Shown in pieces: positions 1-5,082 of a stretch of DNA of 5,082 bases (position 1 is its first letter; the number at the start of each line of letters is the position of its first letter). Source of the stretch: Gammaproteobacteria bacterium (lineage in GTDB: Bacteria > Pseudomonadota > Gammaproteobacteria > Pseudomonadales > Pseudohongiellaceae). A model generated the notes under the pieces. That model was not told where the DNA came from. It searched no databases and saw only the letters and a program-made list of their open reading frames with translations. The stretch is from assembly GCA_947377625.1 (NCBI GenBank), contig CANCGR010000253.1, positions 1 through 5,082 on the forward strand. Reading direction: 5' to 3'. The translations under genes and the position numbers were made by a program.

Positions 1-1038
1 GTAGGCAAGGAAGCCGAAATCCCTGGCGTTCGCCCGAATCGCTTGTATGAGGATCGTTCCCGACTCAGACCGATTTCTCATCAAAAGACCGCCCAAAAAT
101 AAAGCCAGGGCAATAACCAGCAATATAATCGAGTAGCCGTGAAAGCCGATGAGTACTTGGATATCCGTCAGAACCACGTTCAGCAGCTTTCTGGCATACG
201 GTATTACCGCCCTCTTGGCGTCATGAGAGTTTGCCAGTCGAACGAAATTGCCTTTAGCCAGGACGCAGCTCAAAACGCCGAGAATCAAGCCACAGTGGAC
301 CCGAAGATAAGGAACCCACGAACCACGGTTTTTTCGATATTCGCGAAATGAGATAAACAGAACGAAACTCAAGATCGAAAACGCGAAAACTTCGTGCGTA
401 AAACCGGCGAGGAATCCTAATAGATTGAATAAAAAAATCTTCCGGGAAGTCAGGTAAAGCTCGCGACCAAGAATGGTCCGCGAAAAAATCCAATAGTAGG
501 TGGAGAGAAGAAGAACTGAGACCACGTAAATCGACGTCATCGTCCACATGAGCAGCATATCGATGCTGCCGGCCAGATAGAAAACGACGGCGAACGTCGC
601 GAGGAGAACAGGTGGATAAAGCCAAGGTTCGCTCATCTTTTGGAGGGCCATGCCGAGTATCATCCACACGACCAATGCGAAAAAAATTGATGTACAGAGC
701 GCGGTAAAGTTTGGCCCGACGAGCGTCAGCAGCGGAATCAACGCAAAGCCGACCATCCGCCCTCCGTTGTGTGTATATATGCCCTCCAGATTTTCAGGAA
801 TAAGGCTTGAATCGCTGATCAAGGGCCCGAAGGTTTGGGTATTCCCGTCGAGATAAGCCCGGTATCCATGTACGGTCTGATAGAGGACGTCATCGCCCAG
901 AGGTTCACGATAGTACACCGCCAGAAAAGTGAAGCCGATCATCCATATGAGAACCAGGAGGCTGGCTGATTTACGGAACGAGAGCGGGGCCTCTTCAAGC
1001 ATTGATCGAGCGAATGACAGGATTTTCGAGTTGGGCAT
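1..1038 (-). CDS. Polytopic membrane protein, DUF6056-like, putative GT-C glycosyltransferase (3' end missing)
   Basis: The reading frame is open from the ATG at 1038 to the left edge, giving 346 residues with no stop, so the C-terminus lies outside the window. An in-frame TGA sits two codons upstream, which makes this ATG the first possible start. The N-terminus is a short cytoplasmic tail followed by a membrane helix (about 25-43). An external loop then carries Asp49-Asp50, and a HNGGR motif lies at 90-94. Further hydrophobic segments fall at about 96-132, 143-185, 202-230, 248-262 and 300-320. GSIDMLLMW (157-165), AGFTHE (211-216) and KGNFVR (262-267) resemble the NGR, membrane-embedded Trp-rich, G-x-x-x-E and PGN-x-x-R patterns I associate with DUF6056 proteins. 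That family match is from memory, not a search. An acidic pair after the first helix is typical of GT-C enzymes that use lipid-linked sugars. Being third in line after a lipid-carrier glycosyltransferase and a small flippase-like gene, it is inferred to transfer the sugar to its final acceptor on the outer face of the inner membrane. It could instead be a polymerase-like or non-enzymatic membrane protein. The ribosome-binding site is weak (GTGAGTGAG). Confidence 0.72.
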   Translation of the reverse strand, partial: MPNSKILSFARSMLEEAPLSFRKSASLLVLIWMIGFTFLAVYYREPLGDDVLYQTVHGYRAYLDGNTQTFGPLISDSSLIPENLEGIYTHNGGRMVGFALIPLLTLVGPNFTALCTSIFFALVVWMILGMALQKMSEPWLYPPVLLATFAVVFYLAGSIDMLLMWTMTSIYVVSVLLLSTYYWIFSRTILGRELYLTSRKIFLFNLLGFLAGFTHEVFAFSILSFVLFISFREYRKNRGSWVPYLRVHCGLILGVLSCVLAKGNFVRLANSHDAKRAVIPYARKLLNVVLTDIQVLIGFHGYSIILLVIALALFLGGLLMRNRSESGTILIQAIRANARDFGFLAY

Positions 1039-1070
1039 CGTTCACTCACTCACTTTCTTTTCATGCCCAA
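1031..1070 (-). repeat. 8-bp inverted repeat enclosing the start region of the left-edge gene
   Basis: TTGGGCAT at 1031-1038 is the exact reverse complement of ATGCCCAA at 1063-1070, with 24 bases between. In the minus-strand transcript the downstream arm contains the AUG of the left-edge gene, and the loop contains its only candidate ribosome-binding stretch. The loop also holds a tandem CACT repeat (1043-1054 on the plus strand). The upstream arm contains an ATG opening a four-codon frame (Met-Lys-Arg-Lys-stop, 1065-1051). The repeat is seen directly. A role in translation control is only a possibility, because an 8-base repeat with this spacing can arise by chance. Confidence 0.3.
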
Positions 1071-1097
1071 GCGCGGCAACTGCGTACGGCGTGGTAT

Positions 1098-1460
1098 TCA
1101 CCCATTACTACCGATAACCAGCCCTGCTATTACGAAGGCCAAGCCGATCATTTTGGGCATGGTAAGGGGCTCCTGGAAAAACAAGCTGCTCATAACCATT
1201 ATCAGAATAAAGGCCAGGCTCATAAACGGGTAAGCATGGGAAAGTTGCAAACGTGTCATTGCAGCCATCCATGCCACAGAGGCAAGCAACGCTGCTGCAT
1301 AGGCGCTTATGATCCAGGGGTTGAGCAACAGTTGTACCAGAAATTTCAATTTATCTTCTGTTGATGTGGGCAAGGAGCCGGCAAGCGTCACCTGCCACTT
1401 TATGATGAGCTGCCCATAAACTGTGAGCAGAACGGTTATGGCGACATAGGTATAGCTCAT
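1098..1460 (-). CDS. Small EamA/SMR-like membrane protein, probable ArnE/ArnF-type lipid-sugar flippase subunit
   Basis: This 120-residue protein has four predicted membrane helices (about 3-22, 46-68, 74-94 and 102-118) and a short polar loop between the first two. GQLIIK at 16-21 in helix 1, W-x-x-A-x-T-R-L-x-L-S-x-A-Y-P (64-78) and the EPLT turn at 97-100 before the last helix are characteristic of single-unit members of the drug/metabolite transporter superfamily such as EmrE, ArnE and ArnF. Length and helix count fit that family, whose members act as dimers. It starts 13 bases after the stop of the family 2 glycosyltransferase and precedes the DUF6056-like gene. The inferred role is therefore flipping an undecaprenyl-phosphate-linked sugar across the inner membrane, the step GtrA performs in Gtr systems. 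A multidrug-efflux role is less likely in this setting. The exact lipid-linked substrate cannot be read from the sequence. Confidence 0.85.
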   Translation of the reverse strand: MSYTYVAITVLLTVYGQLIIKWQVTLAGSLPTSTEDKLKFLVQLLLNPWIISAYAAALLASVAWMAAMTRLQLSHAYPFMSLAFILIMVMSSLFFQEPLTMPKMIGLAFVIAGLVIGSNG

Positions 1461-1465
1461 GGCAT

Positions 1466-1470
1466 TTCCT
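1466..1470 (-). promoter_or_regulatory. Ribosome-binding site of the small flippase-like gene
   Basis: AGGAA on the minus strand lies five bases before the ATG at 1460. It begins three bases after the TGA stop of the preceding glycosyltransferase. This position supports the chosen start and close or coupled translation of the two genes from one mRNA. Confidence 0.7.
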
Positions 1471-1473
1471 GAC

Positions 1474-2400
1474 TCAGGACAAGTAAGTTGACTTGGCGAC
1501 TATGTATAACGGCCGTTTTTTGGTCTCGTCAAAAGTCTTGCCCAGATAGATGCCAATGATCCCGAGCATGCTGATGATAATGCCCCCGATAAAGTACATC
1601 GACACAATCAGGCTGCTCCAGCCTTGCACCGGCGAACCGTAAAACCACGAGTGCGACAAAATATAAACGCCGTACAGAAAGGAAAGCGATGACATGACAA
1701 AACCGAAGCGGACAGCCAGGCGCAGTGGTTTGTCGGAATGGGCAATGATGGTGTCAGAGGCCAGTTTCCACAATTTGGATAATGTATAGGTTGACTCGCC
1801 AGCGGATCGAGCATCGTGTGTGACATTGATGCTGGCAGTAGGAAACCCCATCCAGTTCACCAGCCCGCCAAAGAAGCGCAATTGCTCACGCATTTGCCGG
1901 CAGCAGATGACCACTTTGCGCGAAATAATCCGGTAATTGCCTGCATCACCATCGAACTCGGTATCTGCCAGGTAGCTGAACAAACGATAAAAAAACCACG
2001 ACAACACCCGCTTGAGCAAGGGGTCGCTGCGTTTTCCGCGTTTTGCCAATACTACGTCGTATCCTTCCTGGGCTTTAGCATACAGGTGCGGGATTTCTTC
2101 GGGGCGGTCTTGCAGGTCGCAGTCCATGACTACCACCCAGTCGCCATCGCAGTGGTCCAATCCGGCAGTAATGCCGTAATGCTGGCCGAAATTGCGGCTG
2201 AACTGGATGCCTTTGACGCGAGAGTCGCGACGATGGAGAGACATAATCATCGGCCAGGAATTGTCGCCACCGCAGTCTTCCACGAGCACGATTTCGTAAT
2301 CCTGGGTAACCAGTTGGAGATTCACACTCAGGCGTTCAAAAAGTTCTTCGAGGCAATTTTCTGCCTTGTAGACAGGGATCACTACTGATAATGCTGTCAT
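1474..2400 (-). CDS. Family 2 glycosyltransferase, GtrB/ArnC/DPM1-like (polyprenyl-phosphate sugar transferase)
   Basis: This 308-residue protein is close in length to GtrB, ArnC and related enzymes, which move a sugar from a nucleotide donor to undecaprenyl phosphate on the cytoplasmic face of the inner membrane. The GT-A domain opens with VVIPVYKAE (6-14), followed by the ED pair at 41-42, RNFGQ (69-73) and the metal-binding DCDLQD motif (93-98). Further family features are AKRGKRSD (119-126), a YRIISRKVV segment (156-164), GLVNWMGF (179-186) and AGESTYTLSKL (200-210). Two membrane helices follow, at about 228-250 and 263-287, with a short basic tail. All expected catalytic landmarks are present, so the enzyme appears intact. 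It is the first gene of the minus-strand group and is followed by a flippase-like gene and a large membrane protein, which supports a role in making the lipid-linked sugar donor. The sugar is unknown. The start is chosen by family alignment, since the nearest SD-like GAGG lies 13 bases upstream of the ATG, which is unusually far. Confidence 0.93.
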   Translation of the reverse strand: MTALSVVIPVYKAENCLEELFERLSVNLQLVTQDYEIVLVEDCGGDNSWPMIMSLHRRDSRVKGIQFSRNFGQHYGITAGLDHCDGDWVVVMDCDLQDRPEEIPHLYAKAQEGYDVVLAKRGKRSDPLLKRVLSWFFYRLFSYLADTEFDGDAGNYRIISRKVVICCRQMREQLRFFGGLVNWMGFPTASINVTHDARSAGESTYTLSKLWKLASDTIIAHSDKPLRLAVRFGFVMSSLSFLYGVYILSHSWFYGSPVQGWSSLIVSMYFIGGIIISMLGIIGIYLGKTFDETKKRPLYIVAKSTYLS

Positions 2401-2433
2401 GGCTGTTTGTATGCCTCAACGAGTTGCCGGATT

Positions 2434-2447
2434 GCCTGAAATCAGGC
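2434..2447. repeat. 14-base perfect palindrome in the divergent promoter region
   Basis: GCCTGA and TCAGGC flank a two-base AA centre, giving two-fold symmetry typical of a dimeric regulator's operator. It lies 34-47 bases upstream of the family 2 glycosyltransferase start and about 125 bases from the divergent start, so it could act on either side. The symmetry is seen directly; the operator role is a guess. A two-base loop makes it a poor RNA hairpin, and no T-run follows on either strand, which argues against a terminator. Confidence 0.3.
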
Positions 2448-2561
2448 GGGAGAATTCATCATTGGATAATCAATCATGGAGCATGGTGACAGGGAAACAT
2501 GTCGCTCTGATCAATCTAACGTAACATTGGTGTATCAATGAAACAACATTTGGCTGGCTGT

Positions 2562-2565
2562 AAGG
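2562..2565 (+). promoter_or_regulatory. Ribosome-binding site that favours the internal start at 2571
   Basis: AAGG sits five bases before the ATG at 2571. The upstream in-frame ATG at 2538 is preceded by AT-rich sequence with only a weak GGTG. The spacing supports translation from 2571, which shortens the protein from 701 to 690 residues and puts the first membrane helix close to the N-terminus. Confidence 0.55.
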
Positions 2566-2570
2566 TTGAC

Positions 2571-4643
2571 ATGAATCGGTCCAATATTTTTGCCCGCCAC
2601 ATCGGTGCAATCGGTCTGCTATCTGGTTGGGTGATTGTGCTGGCGCTTCTGAATCAGAGTTTCTTCAGCGTGTTCGTATTTGCTGCAGAGTTGTTCATTT
2701 TCTTTTTTTTGCCAGGCTTCCTTTTGTTGTCGTGGTGGCGGCGGGAAGTTGATGCGCTGACAGGGGTGCTGTGTACGATCATCGGCTTCCAGATGATGGT
2801 CTCACTCTATGGGCTGGCCCGATTTGCCGGATCGCCACAGATTTTCTACGTGCTCAGCGGCATATTGTCGTTGTTGGGTGCCTGCCGGCTTTGGCAGCAC
2901 TGGCGACACTCGCATTCTGCGCCTCCAATGCACAGGACTGGCCGGATTACCGACAGTGCTGTCATCGTGGGGTTGGTAGTCATGCTGGCTGTTGGTTCTT
3001 CGTTTATTTTCAGTGGGCGGGTGCTGTCGGAAGGAATGGTCTTCAACGGGCCGATGGCCCGCGACCACATATATCATCTGGCACTCATCGGCAGACTTGC
3101 CCATGTGGTTCCCCCGGACAATTTCCTTGCTTCCGGCTATCCGCTGGCGGCCTACCATTTCTTTTCTGACTTGGGCCAATTTCTGCTTGCCAATGACTTG
3201 CCCTACCAAACCAATGTGCTTGATGTTTATTACCGGCTATACCCCAGCCTGATTTTTTTTGCGATTGGCTTCCTCACCTACGGGGTCTGTGCAAGGCTTT
3301 TTGCTTCGAAAACCGCAGGACTTGTTGGCGTCGCGCTGGTGATCTTCGGTGCCGGCTTTTCATGGATGCCCGGGCTGTTGCAGGTCATCGTGAAAATGGC
3401 TGATTGGCCCGCAGCGCAAGAGCGGTTGTTCACGTCATGGACGGATTGGGGCGCAATTGGCAGCTTGTATCCACTGGTGCATCGACCGGCCTACTACCAT
3501 GGACTGCTCTTCTTGCTGGCTGGTCTTGCCAGCCTTGTTCACAGCCGTAACAACGGTAAAGGCCAGTGGGTAGTCGCCGGACTTGTTTGGGGTTTGATGG
3601 CGGGCTTCAATTACACGCTGGCGGCATCCATGGGGATTGCCCTTGTGATCGCAGCACTGGGCTTTGCGGCCGGCCGCCGCTATCAGGCGGCTGCGCGTCT
3701 GGCTGTTGGTGCCGGGTGTCTGGCCTTGGCAAGCCTGCCTGCCAATTTTTTCATTCTTGCAAGCGTTGCTGCGGCTACTTCAGATTCCGCTCCCTTCGCT
3801 TGGGCACCTGGTGAGTTTGCTACAACGGCCTATGGCTGGATGTTCAATAAACTTGGCTCAGGTGTGCTGGTATCCATCTGCTCAATGATCATGTTGTGTG
3901 CGCTTGGCTATGGCCTTGCTGCAGTGGGCATGTTGCGACTGTTTCAACGCAAACTGCGATTTGCCCGTCATGGCGAGATTGCAGCCATACTCGCAGTGCT
4001 TTTTCTGCTGTGTGCTACAACAGGTTTCCTGCTCCGCTTTGAAGGCATAGGGGGGGCGGCCAACAACATCATTTTCCTGCAGCCGATTGGCTGGCTGCTT
4101 GGTCTGTTTGCCACATACCCCCTCACACGCTGGGTGAGGGGCAAGGCTCCGCTTGTACGTTTGGCCGTGGCTGGTATGTTGCTGATTGGTGCCATCCAGG
4201 GCATTGCCAGCTTCAATCTGGGATACCGGATTGTTATTGAACCACCCATGCTGGATGTGCTGACTCGTATCAGACAGGCGTCAGCACCGACAGATGTAAT
4301 TGCTTTTCTGCCTGATAGCCTGAAGAGTGAGAAGATACTTGGCGGAGAAGCGACTGCAAATAATTTCTATGTTTCAGCATTGACCGGTTTACGATCCTAT
4401 TTTACGACCGACGGCTACTCGCTTCCCAACGTGCCTGGCGAAGCAGGTCGGCAGGACTATTTCAACCGCAGGCGGCTGCTTAACGATTTGCAGGAAGGGC
4501 ATGTTGATGACGGGGCTTTCGATACCTTGTATGCCCAAGGAGTGAGATGGGTCATGCTGCCTCGCAAGGTTGATATCCAATCGGATCGTGTTGAACTTTG
4601 GCTCAGCGGGCCTGACACTAGCACATTCAAACTGCTGCGCTGA
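2571..4643 (+). CDS. Large polytopic membrane protein with GT-C glycosyltransferase-like architecture and soluble C-terminal domain
   Basis: The protein has 690 residues from the preferred ATG at 2571, or 701 if translation begins at 2538. Numbering here is from 2571. At least ten hydrophobic segments are visible, among them about 11-28, 32-54, 66-82, 92-106, 129-147, 226-242, 249-268, 308-322, 335-366, 430-455, 470-489 and 530-547. A large external loop after helix 5 carries MARDHIYHLALIGRL (162-176), then NFLASGYPLAAYHF (184-197). A D-H-x-x-H followed by a Y-P-x-x-x-Y-H-F pattern resembles the loop of GT-C and DUF2298-type membrane proteins, where acidic and His residues near the lipid donor are expected. 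Residues from about 555 to the end form a non-membrane domain containing DVIAFLP, ALTGLRSYF and GVRWVML, a pattern often seen at the end of large GT-C-like proteins. No specific family was recognised with confidence. It is likely an inner-membrane enzyme that transfers a sugar from a polyprenyl donor, but this is inferred. It is the first gene of the rightward group, with a methyltransferase 28 bases downstream. Confidence 0.8.
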   Translation: MNRSNIFARHIGAIGLLSGWVIVLALLNQSFFSVFVFAAELFIFFFLPGFLLLSWWRREVDALTGVLCTIIGFQMMVSLYGLARFAGSPQIFYVLSGILSLLGACRLWQHWRHSHSAPPMHRTGRITDSAVIVGLVVMLAVGSSFIFSGRVLSEGMVFNGPMARDHIYHLALIGRLAHVVPPDNFLASGYPLAAYHFFSDLGQFLLANDLPYQTNVLDVYYRLYPSLIFFAIGFLTYGVCARLFASKTAGLVGVALVIFGAGFSWMPGLLQVIVKMADWPAAQERLFTSWTDWGAIGSLYPLVHRPAYYHGLLFLLAGLASLVHSRNNGKGQWVVAGLVWGLMAGFNYTLAASMGIALVIAALGFAAGRRYQAAARLAVGAGCLALASLPANFFILASVAAATSDSAPFAWAPGEFATTAYGWMFNKLGSGVLVSICSMIMLCALGYGLAAVGMLRLFQRKLRFARHGEIAAILAVLFLLCATTGFLLRFEGIGGAANNIIFLQPIGWLLGLFATYPLTRWVRGKAPLVRLAVAGMLLIGAIQGIASFNLGYRIVIEPPMLDVLTRIRQASAPTDVIAFLPDSLKSEKILGGEATANNFYVSALTGLRSYFTTDGYSLPNVPGEAGRQDYFNRRRLLNDLQEGHVDDGAFDTLYAQGVRWVMLPRKVDIQSDRVELWLSGPDTSTFKLLR
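4119..4141 (+). repeat. Intragenic 8-bp GC-rich hairpin
   Basis: CCCCTCAC at 4119-4126 pairs perfectly with GTGAGGGG at 4134-4141 across a seven-base loop. It lies inside the coding region of the large membrane protein, at the junction between a hydrophobic segment and the cytoplasmic TRWVRGK turn. No T-run follows, so it is not a rho-independent terminator. It may be incidental to the coding sequence. Confidence 0.3.
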
Positions 4644-4660
4644 AACAGCCGACTGTAATT

Positions 4661-4666
4661 AAGGAA
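4661..4666 (+). promoter_or_regulatory. Ribosome-binding site of the methyltransferase gene
   Basis: AAGGAA lies five bases before the ATG at 4672, in the 28-base gap after the stop of the large membrane protein. It supports the chosen methyltransferase start. The short gap without a terminator-like hairpin suggests both genes share a transcript. Confidence 0.75.
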
Positions 4667-4671
4667 AGTAT

Positions 4672-5082
4672 ATGGCACAAATTACCAATGGTTTTCGATC
4701 TGTATTTTCGAACCCTCTGATATACAGCTTGTTCCAGAAGCTGATGGGCGCACACCGTTTCAGGCAAGAGTTTGTTGCAGAGTTTGTCAGGCCATTTTCC
4801 GGATGTTTGGTGCTGGATATAGGCTGTGGTCCTGCCGATATTCTGGCCTATCTTCCTGCAGTGGATTACCGTGGTTTTGACATCAGTAGTGCCTATATAG
4901 AGCAAGCCCGCAAGATTTTCGGCAGCAGCGCGAAATTCTATTGTCAGGAGCTGACTGGCTCTGATGTTGAAAAAATGCCGGGGATGGATATCGTACTGGC
5001 ACTGGGTGTTTTGCATCATTTGGATGATGAGTCAGCTTTGGCGGTTATGCAGTTGGCTTTTCAGGCGCTTAAGCCGGGCGGG
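4672..5082 (+). CDS. Class I SAM-dependent methyltransferase (3' end missing)
   Basis: The frame is open from the ATG at 4672 to the right edge, giving 137 residues with no stop, so the C-terminal part is outside the window. The Rossmann-fold landmarks appear in order. SAM-binding motif I is VLDIGCGPAD (47-56), the acidic end of strand 2 is GFDIS (68-72), and the motif IV region is VLALGVLHHLDD (108-119). LKPGG (133-137) lies at the very edge. These match the Methyltransf_11/12-type family, which transfers a methyl group from S-adenosylmethionine. No signal peptide or membrane helix is seen, so it should be cytoplasmic. Its position 28 bases after a glycan-type membrane protein suggests it methylates a sugar, a lipid-linked intermediate or another small molecule of the same pathway, but the substrate cannot be read from the motifs. 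Motif I is complete, so it looks active. Confidence 0.92.
   Translation, partial: MAQITNGFRSVFSNPLIYSLFQKLMGAHRFRQEFVAEFVRPFSGCLVLDIGCGPADILAYLPAVDYRGFDISSAYIEQARKIFGSSAKFYCQELTGSDVEKMPGMDIVLALGVLHHLDDESALAVMQLAFQALKPGG

Larger units (their letters stand above)
2401..2570. promoter_or_regulatory. Divergent intergenic region, expected to hold both promoters
   Basis: This stretch separates the minus-strand glycosyltransferase from the plus-strand membrane protein, so transcription of both groups should start here unless there is internal initiation elsewhere. It is AT-richer around 2450-2480. I could not assign a convincing -35/-10 pair on either strand. The only clear structured element is the palindrome at 2434-2447. 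No small open frame with a good ribosome-binding site was found. Confidence 0.5.

Noticed and set aside
254..667. 137-codon open frame on the minus strand
   Set aside because: It lies in a different frame inside the longer uninterrupted membrane-protein frame 1038 to 1. Its Arg/Ser-rich translation lacks domain features, and the longer frame has coherent membrane helices.
1..1038. Possible recent horizontal acquisition of the left-edge gene, suggested by frequent CGA, CGG and AGG/AGA arginine codons
   Set aside because: The large plus-strand gene also uses CGA and CGG freely. Without a proper codon-use calculation against the genome the difference is not convincing.
1002..1364. 120-codon plus-strand frame over the small flippase gene
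   Set aside because: It overlaps the EamA/SMR-like gene on the opposite strand, and its His/Gln-rich translation is typical of the antisense of a membrane protein.
1816..2388. 190-codon open frame on the plus strand
   Set aside because: It is antisense to the clearly functional family 2 glycosyltransferase, has no recognisable domain, and has no supporting ribosome-binding site or operon context.
2401..2537. Sigma-70 promoters for the two divergent groups
   Set aside because: Several TTGA- and TAAT-like hexamers occur, but no pair with 16-18 base spacing and a good match on both elements could be placed.
3515..3533. 6-base inverted repeat GCTGGC / GCCAGC with a seven-base loop
   Set aside because: It is short, sits inside a Leu/Ala-rich coding stretch where such repeats are expected, and has no T-run. 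Chance is the simpler explanation.
4627..5019. 130-codon open frame on the minus strand
   Set aside because: It is antisense to the methyltransferase, whose SAM-binding motifs are in the right order. The antisense product has no recognisable domain.

Overview
The window looks like part of a bacterial cell-surface glycan (LPS/O-antigen or other envelope polysaccharide modification) locus. It has moderate GC content, tight bacterial gene packing and Shine-Dalgarno sites. The protein families point to a Gram-negative bacterium, plausibly a beta- or gammaproteobacterium. That placement is an inference; nothing in the sequence fixes the taxon.

There are five protein-coding genes in two divergent groups. 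The left group is on the minus strand, read from about 2400 down to the left edge. It holds a polyprenyl-phosphate-type family 2 glycosyltransferase with two C-terminal membrane segments (2400-1474), a 120-residue four-helix EamA/SMR-like membrane protein resembling ArnE/ArnF flippase subunits (1460-1098), and a large polytopic membrane protein that runs off the left edge (1038 to <1). The last has DUF6056-like hallmarks and an acidic pair in its first external loop. The trio matches the three-component logic of Gtr/Arn-type glycan modification: charge a lipid carrier with one sugar, flip it, then transfer the sugar outside the inner membrane.

The right group is on the plus strand. It begins with a gene for a membrane protein of about 690 residues (2571-4643; a 701-residue version would start at 2538). 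That protein has a GT-C glycosyltransferase-like architecture and a soluble C-terminal domain. A class I SAM-dependent methyltransferase follows 28 bases later (4672 to >5082) and is cut by the right edge.

The two groups are separated by about 137-170 bases that should carry both promoters. This stretch contains a 14-base perfect palindrome but no convincing sigma-70 promoter that I could assign. No RNA genes, insertion sequences, CRISPR arrays or convincing rho-independent terminators were seen. The points most worth a second look are the Gtr-like trio with a non-GtrA flippase, the large GT-C-like protein next to a methyltransferase, and an inverted repeat overlapping the start codon of the left-edge gene.
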